Shown: positions 1-9,200 of the stretch, in pieces | How the letters are laid out: the number at the start of each line of letters is the position of its first letter | Numbering within the stretch: position 1 is the first letter of the stretch | Source: an uncultured Methanobrevibacter sp. | GTDB lineage: Archaea > Methanobacteriota > Methanobacteria > Methanobacteriales > Methanobacteriaceae | Assembly: GCF_900316895.1 (NCBI RefSeq) | Contig: NZ_ONER01000006.1 | Location: 1 to 34,710, forward strand | Direction: 5' to 3' | Length of the DNA stretch: 34,710 bases | Position numbers and translations under genes: made by a program | The notes under the pieces: generated by a model | What the model saw: only the letters and a program-made list of their open reading frames with translations | Database searches by the model: none | What the model was told of the DNA's origin: nothing

Positions 1-1156
1 AAATAAACATATCATTAAAGTTTTAATAGGAACAAGACGTTCTGGAAAGTCAACCATATTAAAACAAATTATTGATTCATTAATAAAACAAGGAATACCA
101 GAAGATAATATTGTTTGGATGAATTTTGAATTAAGTGATTATTTTGAAATAGACAATATTGAAAAGCTTGAAGAGTTCATATCCAATAAAACGGAAAATA
201 TTAACGGCAAAATTTATCTGTTTTTTGATGAGATACAGGTTGTTCCCCAATGGGAAAAATTAATCAACTCTTACTTTGCAAAAGAAAATTATGACATATA
301 CATTACTGGATCAAACTCAAAATTGTTGTCCGGAGAGTTTGCCACATATTTGTCCGGCCGCTATGTGGAATTAAACATATATCCATTTTCTTTTAGGGAA
401 TATCTTGATTACTACGAAATTACCTCTGATTTTAAAACTCATTTTTATAGATATTTGGAAGATGGAGGCATGCCTTCAACATTTGACTATCGTGGTGATG
501 ATAAAAGACTAATTTTAATTGATTTATACAATTCAATTGTCCTTAAAGATATAATTCAAAGAAATAATGTTAAAAATGTCGATTTATTGGATCGGATTAT
601 GAGATTTGTAATGTATAACATTAGCCAGCCATTTTCCGCAAATAAAATTCATAAAAGACTAAAGCAGGATATGGTAAACTTATCGGTAAATACAATTTAT
701 AATTATCTGAAATTCTTTGAAAATGCTTGTTTGATTTATCAGGTAAAACGTGAAGATTTACAGGGTAAAAGAATATTAAAATATGATGAAAAATATTATC
801 TATGTGACTTGGGTTTTAGACAGGCAATAATAGGAAACAATCAACGTGATATCACTCGTGTAATCGAAAATATTGTTTATTTAGAACTTTTAAGAAGGGG
901 ATTTGAAATCACCATCGGTAAAGTTGATAGCCTGGAAGTGGATTTTGTATGCAAAAAACAAAACAAACCCATTTACATTCAAGTTTCTTATTTATTGGCC
1001 AGTGAAGAAACTGTTGAAAGAGAATTTAAACCATTAAAGAGTATTCAAGATAATTATCCAAAATACGTAATAACCATGGATGATGTGGACATGTCTCATG
1101 ATGGAATAATTCATTTGAATTTAATTGATTTTTTAAGGGATAATGAAGTGATTTAA
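1..1156 (+). CDS. AAA-family ATPase with DUF4143-type C-terminus, 5' end cut off by the window
   Basis: The open frame runs from base 2 without a stop, so the ATG at 119 is internal and the gene begins before the window. The first visible codons give a Walker A motif (GTRRSGKST, about base 29-55), followed by Walker B (IYLFFDEIQ, about 211-237) and the typical TGSNSKLLSGE and YPFSFREYL segments. The rest is a winged-helix/nuclease-like region with EVDFVCKK and a Gln-rich strand near the end, as in AAA_14/DUF4143 proteins. These are common, often multicopy, in methanogens and gut bacteria; their role is unclear, with suggestions of toxin-antitoxin or defence function. About 384 residues are visible, close to the usual length of about 400, so only a few residues are missing. 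The gene is followed by a hairpin terminator at 1169-1200. Confidence 0.88.
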   Translation, partial: NKHIIKVLIGTRRSGKSTILKQIIDSLIKQGIPEDNIVWMNFELSDYFEIDNIEKLEEFISNKTENINGKIYLFFDEIQVVPQWEKLINSYFAKENYDIYITGSNSKLLSGEFATYLSGRYVELNIYPFSFREYLDYYEITSDFKTHFYRYLEDGGMPSTFDYRGDDKRLILIDLYNSIVLKDIIQRNNVKNVDLLDRIMRFVMYNISQPFSANKIHKRLKQDMVNLSVNTIYNYLKFFENACLIYQVKREDLQGKRILKYDEKYYLCDLGFRQAIIGNNQRDITRVIENIVYLELLRRGFEITIGKVDSLEVDFVCKKQNKPIYIQVSYLLASEETVEREFKPLKSIQDNYPKYVITMDDVDMSHDGIIHLNLIDFLRDNEVI

Positions 1157-1168
1157 CATCCTGGAAAC

Positions 1169-1200
1169 CATACTCTTTTTAGGAAGTATGTCCTTTTTTA
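1169..1200 (+). terminator. Hairpin plus T-run after the DUF4143 ATPase
   Basis: The inverted repeat CATACT (1169-1174) / AGTATG (1185-1190) is followed by TCCTTTTTTA, starting 13 bases after the stop codon at 1154-1156. This suits a transcription terminator. Confidence 0.55.
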
Positions 1201-1202
1201 GG

Positions 1203-1231
1203 GAGTTTATCAACTCTGAGTTGATAAACTC
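1203..1231. repeat. 29-base perfect palindrome (14-bp arms, 1-base centre)
   Basis: Bases 1203-1216 (GAGTTTATCAACTC) are the exact reverse complement of 1218-1231, with a single T between them. Such a structure can extrude as a hairpin; it may be a second terminator (T-rich sequence follows on the plus strand), a protein-binding site or the scar of a lost mobile element. No gene lies directly on it. Confidence 0.75.
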
Positions 1232-1645
1232 ACTTTGGTTTTTAAATAATTATTTTGAAGATAGATAATACTTGTTTTTATTAAAAGTAGTAGATAATTC
1301 ACCTACTTTTCGAGCATTATTTGTTCGCATTCTATCAAACAAAAATCGAAAAAGTAGTAGATAATTTGAAGTGTATTATGCCAACAGCAACATGAAGCTG
1401 GTCAAAAGGAACCAGAAGTTGCATAATCCGGATTCACCGTTGCTGATTGGTGATGTGAAAGATGATGATGTTGTATATTGACACGCAAAGTAGATTGTTT
1501 TAATATGAGGGAATAAAGCATATATTAATGTGGTTTTCAATAACTCCTTAAAAGGAGATTAATTATATTAATTATTAAAAAGAAATATCTATCTTGAAGT
1601 TCTAAAGATGGATAAATCATCCGTTTTTTTTAAAAAAGGGAAATC
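1232..1645. other. Non-coding stretch with short repeats and probable gene debris
   Basis: No intact gene is visible. A 17-base direct repeat (AAAAGTAGTAGATAATT) occurs at 1283-1299 and 1350-1366, and CTACTTTTCGA at 1303-1313 is nearly the reverse complement of 1346-1357. On the minus strand, 1250-1345 reads as a protein-like tail that includes RTNNARKVGELSTTF and ends in a stop. Further on, a short hairpin CTCCTT-AA-AAGGAG lies near 1540-1560. The mixture of short open pieces and repeats suggests decayed genes or an old insertion site between the ATPase and the glycan genes. Confidence 0.45.
1365..1481 (+). pseudogene. Possible 3' remnant of an unidentified gene (about 38 codons)
   Basis: Between a stop at 1362-1364 and a stop at 1479-1481 the plus strand encodes a protein-like tail with natural composition (for example NSNMKLVKRNQKLHNP, then IGDVKDDDVVY). 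It has no ribosome binding site and no upstream part, so it looks like the end of a lost gene rather than a functional small protein. The family is not recognised. A chance open stretch of this length cannot be excluded. Confidence 0.3.
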
Positions 1646-2422
1646 ATGATATTGTTAAGTTTTGATATTGAGGAGTTTGATGTGCCCCGTGAGCATGGAG
1701 TTGCATATTCGCTTGAGGAAGGCATGAATGTGTCAGTTGAAGGCACAAACATCATTCTGGATATCCTTAAAAGGAATGATGTCAGGTCCACATTATTCTG
1801 CACAGCAAATTTTGCCGAAAACGCTCCAAAAACAATGAATCGAATGATAAAAGAAGGCCATGAAGTCGCATCCCATGGCGTTAATCACTTCGAGCCGAAG
1901 GAATCTGATTTTGCAAAGTCAAAGGAGATTTTAGAAAAAATAACTAACACTAAAATTAGAGGCTACCGCCAGCCCAGGATGTTCCCGGTCAGGGACAGTG
2001 AAATAAAGAGGGTAGGATACGTATATAACTCATCCCTCAACCCTGCGTTTATTCCGGGAAGATATATGAACCTGAACGCTCCAAGAACATATTTCGAAAA
2101 GGATGGCGTGGTTCAAATACCTGCTTCGGTAACTCCAACGGTAAGATTTCCTCTCTTCTGGCTGTCACTGCACAATCTTCCTGAAAAGGTCTATCACTGG
2201 ATGGTTCGCCGCACCCTAAAACATGACAGTTACTTCACGACATACTTCCATCCGTGGGAGTTCTATGAGCTAAAGGAGCATCCGGAATTCAAGATGCCCT
2301 TCATCATAAAAAGAAACAGCGGCCAAAAGATGGCGGAAAGACTGGACAATTTAATCGGGATGCTTAAAGACCAAAATCATAAATTCATCACATACAGTGA
2401 GTTCGCCGAATCCCTTCGTTAA
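1646..2422 (+). CDS. Polysaccharide deacetylase (NodB-fold, carbohydrate esterase 4 family)
   Basis: This 258-aa cytosolic-type protein has no signal peptide. It carries the NodB motifs in order: SFDIEEFD at residues 5-12 (catalytic base and metal Asp), SHGVNHF near residue 76 (the two metal-binding His), RGYRQPR near 110, and YFHPWEF near 200 (the late His-containing motif). Members remove N- or O-acetyl groups from polysaccharides or lipid-linked sugars; the FDIEEFD variant is typical of deacetylases in exopolysaccharide clusters. The ATG at 1646 is the first start in frame and has a weak GGGA-type ribosome site. It is followed after 97 bases by a membrane glycosyltransferase, so it probably acts on a surface glycan or its lipid-linked precursor. 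The exact substrate cannot be read from the sequence. Confidence 0.88.
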   Translation: MILLSFDIEEFDVPREHGVAYSLEEGMNVSVEGTNIILDILKRNDVRSTLFCTANFAENAPKTMNRMIKEGHEVASHGVNHFEPKESDFAKSKEILEKITNTKIRGYRQPRMFPVRDSEIKRVGYVYNSSLNPAFIPGRYMNLNAPRTYFEKDGVVQIPASVTPTVRFPLFWLSLHNLPEKVYHWMVRRTLKHDSYFTTYFHPWEFYELKEHPEFKMPFIIKRNSGQKMAERLDNLIGMLKDQNHKFITYSEFAESLR

Positions 2423-2519
2423 AATAGGAAAAGACCAGTTTATAATTAATTTTTTTTAAAATAAACTTAACAAAATATTTAATATATTCGATTACTAATA
2501 TATTAATATAGGTTTTATT

Positions 2520-4016
2520 ATGGAATTCAACAGCAAGAATAAGGATATAATAGGAAAGGCTTTTTTCGCATTGAGTTTTATAATATTAATTTACATGTTT
2601 GTAACACCACTCAACCAACTTATTTTGCATGTTGATGAGTATTTTACACTCACAATCGTCAATTTCAATGTGGGTGACCTCATAAACACCACTGCAGCGG
2701 ACGTGCATCCGCCATTATATTATCTGATACTTAAGTTTGCCATGTATCTTTCTGGATTATTTGGAATCTCTTCCCATAACCTCTATGTGGTAAGGCTGGT
2801 TTCGATAATTCCATATCCAATCATCATGGCTATTTCATATTTAAAAATCAGAAAGGATTATGGATGGCTGACCGCAGGACTTTTTACACTTTCACTGGGA
2901 ATCATGAGTGAGTTTTTCTTGTATTTCCTAATAGCAAGAATGTACAGCTGGGCAATACTGTTCATTCTGATAGCTTTCATCTATACAAAGGAACTTTTTA
3001 CTACTGGAAAGATAAAATACTGGGCGATTGTCACTGTTGCATCGGTATTATGTGCGTATACTCATTATTTTGCAGCTATTTCTGCAGTGTGTCTTTATTT
3101 GATTATAATATATTATGTGATTGTTAAAAACAGGAGTCAGATTAAGCATCTGTGCATTTCGATTGTGGCGGCAGTTCTTTTATATTTGCCTTGGGTTTTC
3201 ACTCTTTTAAATCAATTAACTGCTATACACAAGGGATTTTGGGTGCCTAGAGTTAGATTTGATACACTTATCCAGTCCGTGGGGTACTATGCTCATTGCG
3301 GCGATTCCATATTTGCAATCATTGCAATTATGATTCTGATTGCTATCGCATACATGTATAAAAAGCAGCTTAAGGAAAAATACACTCTGGACAACTTTTA
3401 TATTCTAACAGGCTTTGGAGTTTATTTTGGAACAATCGCATTGGCCCTCATTGTGTCTTTAACATTCAAATCTATCCTGCTTGCAAGGTATTTGATGCCT
3501 GCTGCAGCGGTTCTATGGCTTGCAATTTCAATCCTAATTGGCAGGATTGAAGACAAAAAGACAATGATATATTCATTTGCCCTCATCTGTCTGCTTCTGA
3601 TTGCGGGAACCGCACACATGGTAAACACCAACATGACGGTATATAATGAGGGTTTGACTAAAGAAAATGTCTTTGATCAAATGATTCAGGATGAAAATGC
3701 ATCACTTATCTTGGCCAGGCTGAATGGAGTAATATACTTCCTGGACTATTCCGATAGGGTCGACACATATTGCGTAAGATATACCTATGTCTTTGGACAT
3801 AAGATGGACGAGCTGCATGAGACATTCAACTTCAAGGATACGTCGGAAAATGATATTTCTGGCCTTGTCAAAAACAATACTGACAGACATTTCTACCTGG
3901 TTAACATAATGACTTGGGGAGATCTGAATCTTGATTCCGAAATCAACAAGACCATCTTGATGTCCGATCAGGGTATTGAGATATCCAAGCTGACAGTAAA
4001 CGAAACAATGAAGTGA
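2520..4016 (+). CDS. GT39/ArnT-like membrane glycosyltransferase (GT-C fold)
   Basis: This 498-aa protein starts with a membrane helix (about residues 12-32), then HVDEYF near residue 37. The acidic Asp-Glu pair in the first outer loop is the catalytic signature of GT-C enzymes. ADVHPPLYYLILKF near 60 is the characteristic HPPLYY motif of the dolichyl-phosphate-mannose mannosyltransferase/ArnT superfamily. About ten further hydrophobic helices follow to about residue 370, then a soluble C-terminal part of about 120 residues. Such enzymes move a sugar from a polyprenyl-phosphate carrier to lipid, glycan or protein outside the membrane. The neighbouring GtrA/GT2 pair on the opposite strand could supply a lipid-linked sugar. 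The specific sugar and acceptor are unknown. Confidence 0.85.
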   Translation: MEFNSKNKDIIGKAFFALSFIILIYMFVTPLNQLILHVDEYFTLTIVNFNVGDLINTTAADVHPPLYYLILKFAMYLSGLFGISSHNLYVVRLVSIIPYPIIMAISYLKIRKDYGWLTAGLFTLSLGIMSEFFLYFLIARMYSWAILFILIAFIYTKELFTTGKIKYWAIVTVASVLCAYTHYFAAISAVCLYLIIIYYVIVKNRSQIKHLCISIVAAVLLYLPWVFTLLNQLTAIHKGFWVPRVRFDTLIQSVGYYAHCGDSIFAIIAIMILIAIAYMYKKQLKEKYTLDNFYILTGFGVYFGTIALALIVSLTFKSILLARYLMPAAAVLWLAISILIGRIEDKKTMIYSFALICLLLIAGTAHMVNTNMTVYNEGLTKENVFDQMIQDENASLILARLNGVIYFLDYSDRVDTYCVRYTYVFGHKMDELHETFNFKDTSENDISGLVKNNTDRHFYLVNIMTWGDLNLDSEINKTILMSDQGIEISKLTVNETMK

Positions 4017-4081
4017 CCTATTGCGGATTCACTCCCTTTTTTGCAAATTAAAAAGAACTGCATATCCTCTACATTATTGCG

Positions 4082-4477
4082 CTAATCCTTAAAGACTATC
4101 AGTTTTGAGAATATGTAGTTTAAAATTATCACGATGATTTGAACCACGATTTTTGATATTGAGCCGTCAAAGGCAAGAAGATCGATGAATGTATACATCA
4201 AAAGCATATCCACAACCCCTGAAAATATCCTCCCTCCGAAAAAGAGAGACATCTCCTTGAGGATATTGGGACTTTTGCTTTCAAACACCCAAATCCGATT
4301 GGTTATATAGGCAAATAGCACTGAAAAAAACCATGCTATAGCGTTTGAAACCAGATAATTGATGCCAAGCAGATTTGCAAAGAAGAAATAGCTTATGAGA
4401 TTGACGAAAAAAGTGAACGCTCCAAAGACTACATACAGTATCAGTTCCCTGTCAATCTTTATCCAATCACTCATCAT
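4082..4477 (-). CDS. GtrA-family membrane protein (putative lipid-linked sugar flippase)
   Basis: This 131-aa protein has four predicted membrane helices and GtrA features: ELILYVVFGAFTFFVNL near the N-terminus, NAIAWFFSVLFAYITNRIWVF in the middle, and a last helix ending NYIFSKLIVFKD. GtrA proteins are thought to flip polyprenyl-phosphate-sugar across the membrane. The reading frame is open back to 4561, but the ATG at 4477 is preferred: an AAGGAG ribosome site lies 10 bases upstream, and the alternative long N-terminus is hydrophilic and overlaps the upstream glycosyltransferase. The start overlaps the end of that gene by 11 bases, so the two are translationally coupled. An ATG at 4474 is also possible. 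Confidence 0.85.
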   Translation of the reverse strand: MMSDWIKIDRELILYVVFGAFTFFVNLISYFFFANLLGINYLVSNAIAWFFSVLFAYITNRIWVFESKSPNILKEMSLFFGGRIFSGVVDMLLMYTFIDLLAFDGSISKIVVQIIVIILNYIFSKLIVFKD

Positions 4478-5393
4478 TGATATTTGTCTCCTTAACAATA
4501 AAAATTGGACGGTTTTTTGTTTCCTTGTAGGTTTTTTCCAAGTATTTGCCCAATATTCCAATTGAAAGCAATTGTATGCCTCCTAAAAGTAATATTGTAC
4601 ACATTGTTGTTGCAAAACCCTGGACTGGATCTGAATACAGGAGATATTTCACCACAATAAATGCAAGGTAAATAAATGCAAGCACTGAAATTATCGCTCC
4701 CAGAACTATTGATATCGAGAGAGGGACTGTCGTAAATGCAACAATGGCCTCAATGGAATATTTAAACAGCTGCCAAATTGACCATGTGGTATCCCCTGCA
4801 ATCCTTTCTACGTTTTCATATTCAATCCACTTGGTTTCAAAGCCGACCCATTGGAAAATCCCCTTTGAAAACCTGTTGTATTCGCTCAACTCAAGAACCG
4901 CATCGCTAACCTGGCGTGTCATCACACGGTAGTCGGTTGCTCCCTCCACCAGATTCAGGTTGGAAATGGCATTGAACAGCTTATAGAACAAATGGGATCC
5001 CAGTGTATTGGCTGCGGGTTCACCTTTTTTTGAAACCCTTCTTGCAGCTGCAACATCATAACCTTCAGATATTGTCTCAATCATTTCAGGCAGAAGGCTT
5101 GGGGGATGCTGAAGGTCAGCGTCCATGACACATACCAGATTGCCTGTGGCGTTAACAAGACCGGCATAGATTGCAGATTCCTTTCCGAAATTTCTTGAAA
5201 ATGAGATATACTTAACATTTGGATTTGAATCTGCCAGATTCCTTATTTTTTCCAGTGTACTGTCGCTGGAGCCGTCGTTAATAAATATGACTTCATAATC
5301 AAAGCCAACTAATGTCTTTTGGATTTCATCCAAAAACATTGTAACACATTCCTCTTCATTATAACACGGCACAACAATACTCAAAAAATCCAT
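4467..5393 (-). CDS. Family 2 glycosyltransferase, GtrB/polyprenyl-phosphate sugar synthase type
   Basis: This 308-aa protein has an N-terminal GT-A domain with IVVPCYNEEECV (residues 6-17), INDGSSDST near 40 and the DADLQHPP motif near 92 (metal/UDP-binding DxD). Two membrane helices follow in the last 90 residues (about 225-290). That is the layout of GtrB and dolichol-phosphate mannose synthase-like enzymes, which transfer a sugar from a nucleotide donor to polyprenyl phosphate on the cytoplasmic face. It overlaps the GtrA gene downstream, the classic GtrAB pairing for making and flipping a lipid-linked sugar. The gene is divergent from the NRPS across a roughly 180-base AT-rich spacer, so both promoters must lie in that spacer. 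The donor sugar is unknown. Confidence 0.92.
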   Translation of the reverse strand: MDFLSIVVPCYNEEECVTMFLDEIQKTLVGFDYEVIFINDGSSDSTLEKIRNLADSNPNVKYISFSRNFGKESAIYAGLVNATGNLVCVMDADLQHPPSLLPEMIETISEGYDVAAARRVSKKGEPAANTLGSHLFYKLFNAISNLNLVEGATDYRVMTRQVSDAVLELSEYNRFSKGIFQWVGFETKWIEYENVERIAGDTTWSIWQLFKYSIEAIVAFTTVPLSISIVLGAIISVLAFIYLAFIVVKYLLYSDPVQGFATTMCTILLLGGIQLLSIGILGKYLEKTYKETKNRPIFIVKETNINDE

Positions 5394-5575
5394 ATTAAAA
5401 TGTTTATCGATGTTGGTATAAATTAATTTCTAAAAAATATGATTTGGTGATGTTGAAACATTTTATGGTATTACTTATTTTTTTTATATAATTTTTTTAA
5501 CATTTAATAATATATTTAGATATTTTAATATACTTTTTATAATTGAAATATTATTAATATTGATTGGATGATACT
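5394..5575. promoter_or_regulatory. Divergent promoter region between the glycosyltransferase and the NRPS
   Basis: This spacer is very AT-rich and has no protein-coding potential. For the NRPS, the TATA-like stretch TTTTAATATACT at about 5523-5534 lies about 45-50 bases before the ATG at 5576, which would put transcription start near 5555. No clear inverted repeat suggesting an operator was seen. The TATA assignment is by eye and uncertain, because the whole region is AT-rich. Confidence 0.4.
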
Positions 5576-6238
5576 ATGAATATTGATGAAACAAAAAAAG
5601 TAAAGGAATATTTCTATAAGGAAGTTTTGGATTTTGATGAATCTACAATACTTTCTCCTAATCTTAATGGAGATAAGGAGAATGGGAAAATCTGTAAATC
5701 AACAGTTGAAATCAATGATTTTAGTGATTTCTGTAAAAGGAATTCCATAACTGCAAACGGCCTTTTTTTAGCCAGTGTTTCTTTGGCATTGAATAAGTTT
5801 AATTTTTCTGATAGAAACCTGATTTATCATGCGGATAACTTGCCGATGCCCCTCAAATTTGAAGATAGGGAAATTACCGTAAAAGAGTATTTATCTTCCA
5901 TTCAAGAAATTTATGACCTCAGCTTGAAATTAGAAAATGAATCATTTGTTGAATTGCTTGATGACTACAATTTAGTCCCTGAATTCTATTATTCTTTTGG
6001 AGGTAAGTGTAGTGCTGATGAAATATCATATTCAAATTTCCTAAATGTCTGTGAGGACAATAATAAATTCATCTTATCATTTTCATTCAATAATCAATTA
6101 TACACTAAAGAGTTCGCAGAATTATTCTTAAAAAGTATCGAAAAAATAATTAAACAAATCATAGTATCCGAAATAGATGAAATCAGTATCGGAGATATAG
6201 CTCTTGTGGATGAAAGGGATGATGTTGTATTCGATGAA
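5576..6238 (+). other. N-terminal half condensation domain of the NRPS
   Basis: The first 220 or so residues align with only the second half of the four complete C domains downstream. The protein starts at the position of KYFQEML in C2 (here KEYFYKEVL), continues with STILSPNLNG and KPEFFYS-like (here VPEFYYS) landmarks, and leads into A1. The first lobe, with the LTxNQLG entry motif and the catalytic HHxxxDG, is absent, and the DNA upstream does not encode it. The half domain therefore cannot catalyse condensation and more likely serves as a structural platform for A1 or as a docking/loading region. Confidence 0.8.
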
Positions 6239-9200
6239 ATCGAACTGCCATATCTCCATAGGCATTTTGAAAATCAGGCAGATGAGAACCCTGATAATAT
6301 AGCTCTTGTTTCAAACGGAGAAACCTTAACATACGCTGAACTTAACGAAAAAGCCAACCGCATTGCAAACGGACTTATTAAAAAAGGTGTGAAACCTAAA
6401 AGCAATGTTTTGATAATGCTTCCAAGAACCAGCGACTTGATTGCTTCAATATGGGGTGTCCTAAAGGCAGGCTGTGCATTCATTCCAATGGATATGGAAT
6501 ATCCTCAGGAAAGAATTGATTACATTTATGAAAACAGTCATGCACCTTATATCATCTCAAATGAAAGTGGGGATAACTCCATTGACATAAAAGAGCTTTT
6601 AATGGAGGAAAATGTTGAAAATCCGGATGTTGAGATTTCACCTGAAGATTTGGCATATATGATTTACACTTCAGGATCAACTGGCAAGCCTAAGGGGGTT
6701 ATGATTTCTCATAGAAATATCTGTAATTTAATCAGGGACTATCCGAAAACCAGATATGACAGGGTTTTATCCATGACAACAATCTCATTTGATGTTGCAT
6801 TGGAGGATATTATAACTAGTTTGACCAATGGGGTAGAGTTAATCTTTGCAAATGACACACAAATCAAAAGCACTCCGGAGCTAGTTAAATTAATCAATGA
6901 GTATGAACCTGAAGTGATGGACTTGACCCCATCAAGATTGGCAGCATACCTGGAAGTAAAATCATTCTGTGAAGCAATCAAATGCCTTAAATGTATATTT
7001 TTGGCTGGAGAAAAATTTTCAGCAGCAGTATATGAAGAACTGATTAAATATAACAGCGATGCAATTGTCTATAACAGTTATGGTCCGACCGAAACCACAA
7101 TCACCTCAAACAATAAGATTGTAACGGACATTAATGATTTGACAGTAGGTCCGGCAATTCCCAATTACATTACTGATGTTAGAGATATTGACGGTAAGCT
7201 ATTGCCTCAAGGGGTAATGGGTGAACTTTATATTGGTGGTCCTGGTGTCGGTAAAGGTTATTACAATATGGAAGAAAAAACAAGGGAAGTTTTCCTTAAA
7301 ATCAATGGAATTCCATATTACAGAAGTGGGGACTATGCTATTGAAACTCCTAATGGTGAAATCGACATCAAGGGAAGAATCGATAATCAAATCAAGCTTA
7401 GAGGTTTAAGAATTGAAATTGGTGAAATTGAATCCAATCTGGGCAAATATCCTAACATTAAGCAGAACGTTGTTGTCATTAAGGAAATCAACAATAACGA
7501 GCATTTGTGTGCCTATTTCACCGCACAGGAGGAGATTGATGTTGATGACTTGAAGGAATACTTAAAGGAAAGGTTGACCAGATATATGGTTCCGACAGTC
7601 TTTATGCAATTGGATGAAATGCCTCAAACACCAAACGGCAAAACTGACGTTAAGCAATTGCCAGAACCGGAACTTCGTCTCTCTTTCACATTGCCGGAAA
7701 CAGAAACAGAAGAGATATTGATTGATATTGCTTCCAGAATCACTGAAACTCCTGAATTCGGAACAACTGATGATTTGTATGCCGTTGGATTCACATCATT
7801 GACATTAATGAAACTCAATGCGGCAATCTATGAGGATTTGGGTGTCAACTTGGATATAATTGAACTATTGAATAATCCGACAATTAAGGATATTGCAAAG
7901 CAGATCGACCATAATGAAAGGGATGCAATTGATTTGGACAGGTTCATTGAAGTTGCTGAAGATACCGTCTATTATCCTTTGACTTCAAATCAATTGGGAG
8001 TCTATTATGAATGTGTTCAAAGTAATGTGGAGGCACATTATAATCTTCCTTCAATCATAAGATTTGGCAGTGATGTTGATGCAGACAAATTAAAAGAGGC
8101 AATCATAGAAACTATTGAGTTTTATCCATATCTTAAAACAAGAATCGTTACAAAAGATGGACAATTGATGCAAAAAAGGGATGATGCAATTTCTATTGAT
8201 GAAATTCCTATTGTGGAAGTTGATTCAATCACTGATGAAGAAATCGAAAATGAAAGCGTAAAATCTTTCGATTTGCAAAACTGCCAATTGTTCAGATTTA
8301 AAATTTATAAGACTTCATCTGAAACAATACTATTTTCAGACGTTCATCACCTGATCAGCGATGGTGAATCTCTGGATAATCTGTTTAATAACGTGGCATA
8401 TGCTTATGGGGGTCAGGAACTTGAAAATGAAAGCATTGACGGTTATATCAACAGCCTGATTGAAAAAGAATATGAGAACAGTGAAGATTATCAGTCATCT
8501 CATAAGTACTTCCAGGAAATGCTTTCCAATGAGGTCGATTCAACGGTTTTAACACCTGATTTGAATGGTAATGAAGAGTTGGGGGTAATCAAATCAGTTT
8601 CTAGAAATATAAACCCTGAAAAGATTAGGGAATTCTGTTCTAAGAACAAAATCAGTCCGAATGTGCTGATAATGGCAAGCGCCATATTGAACTTGAATAA
8701 GTATACATTCACTGACAAAACATTGATAACAACAATTTTCAATGGAAGGTCCAATTCTAATTATTTCAATACCCAGGCATTTTTAGTAAAAACACTTCCG
8801 TTCATTTCATTTAATGAAAACAGGTCTCAAACAATCAGGGAATTGCTGGAAAGTATCGATATTGCCTGGAAAGATTTGATCAGTCACAGCACTTATCCAT
8901 ATACTCAACTTGCAGAGGAATTCCAGCTAAAACCTGAATTCTTCTATTCATACAATAATCTTGATGATGAAATAATTGAGATTAATGCAAAAAGCTATAG
9001 GGTAAAATATCTGAAAACCCTTGAAACAAATTATAAAATCACCTTTGACATTAACGAGTCAGCAAATAATCTGGAATTTTTAGTCGAATACAATGATCAG
9101 TTGTACAGTAAGGATTATGTCGAAACATTCCTGGATTGCATTTTAAATGTATTGGATTACTTTATGGATTGTGATATTGAAAATGTAATGATTAGGGACA

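Noticed and set aside
1283..1366. CRISPR-like repeat
   Set aside because: There are only two copies, of 17 bases, with no regular array and no cas genes.
4478..4561. Longer start for the GtrA gene
   Set aside because: The extra 28 residues are hydrophilic, lie inside the upstream glycosyltransferase gene, and the AAGGAG site points to the ATG at 4477.
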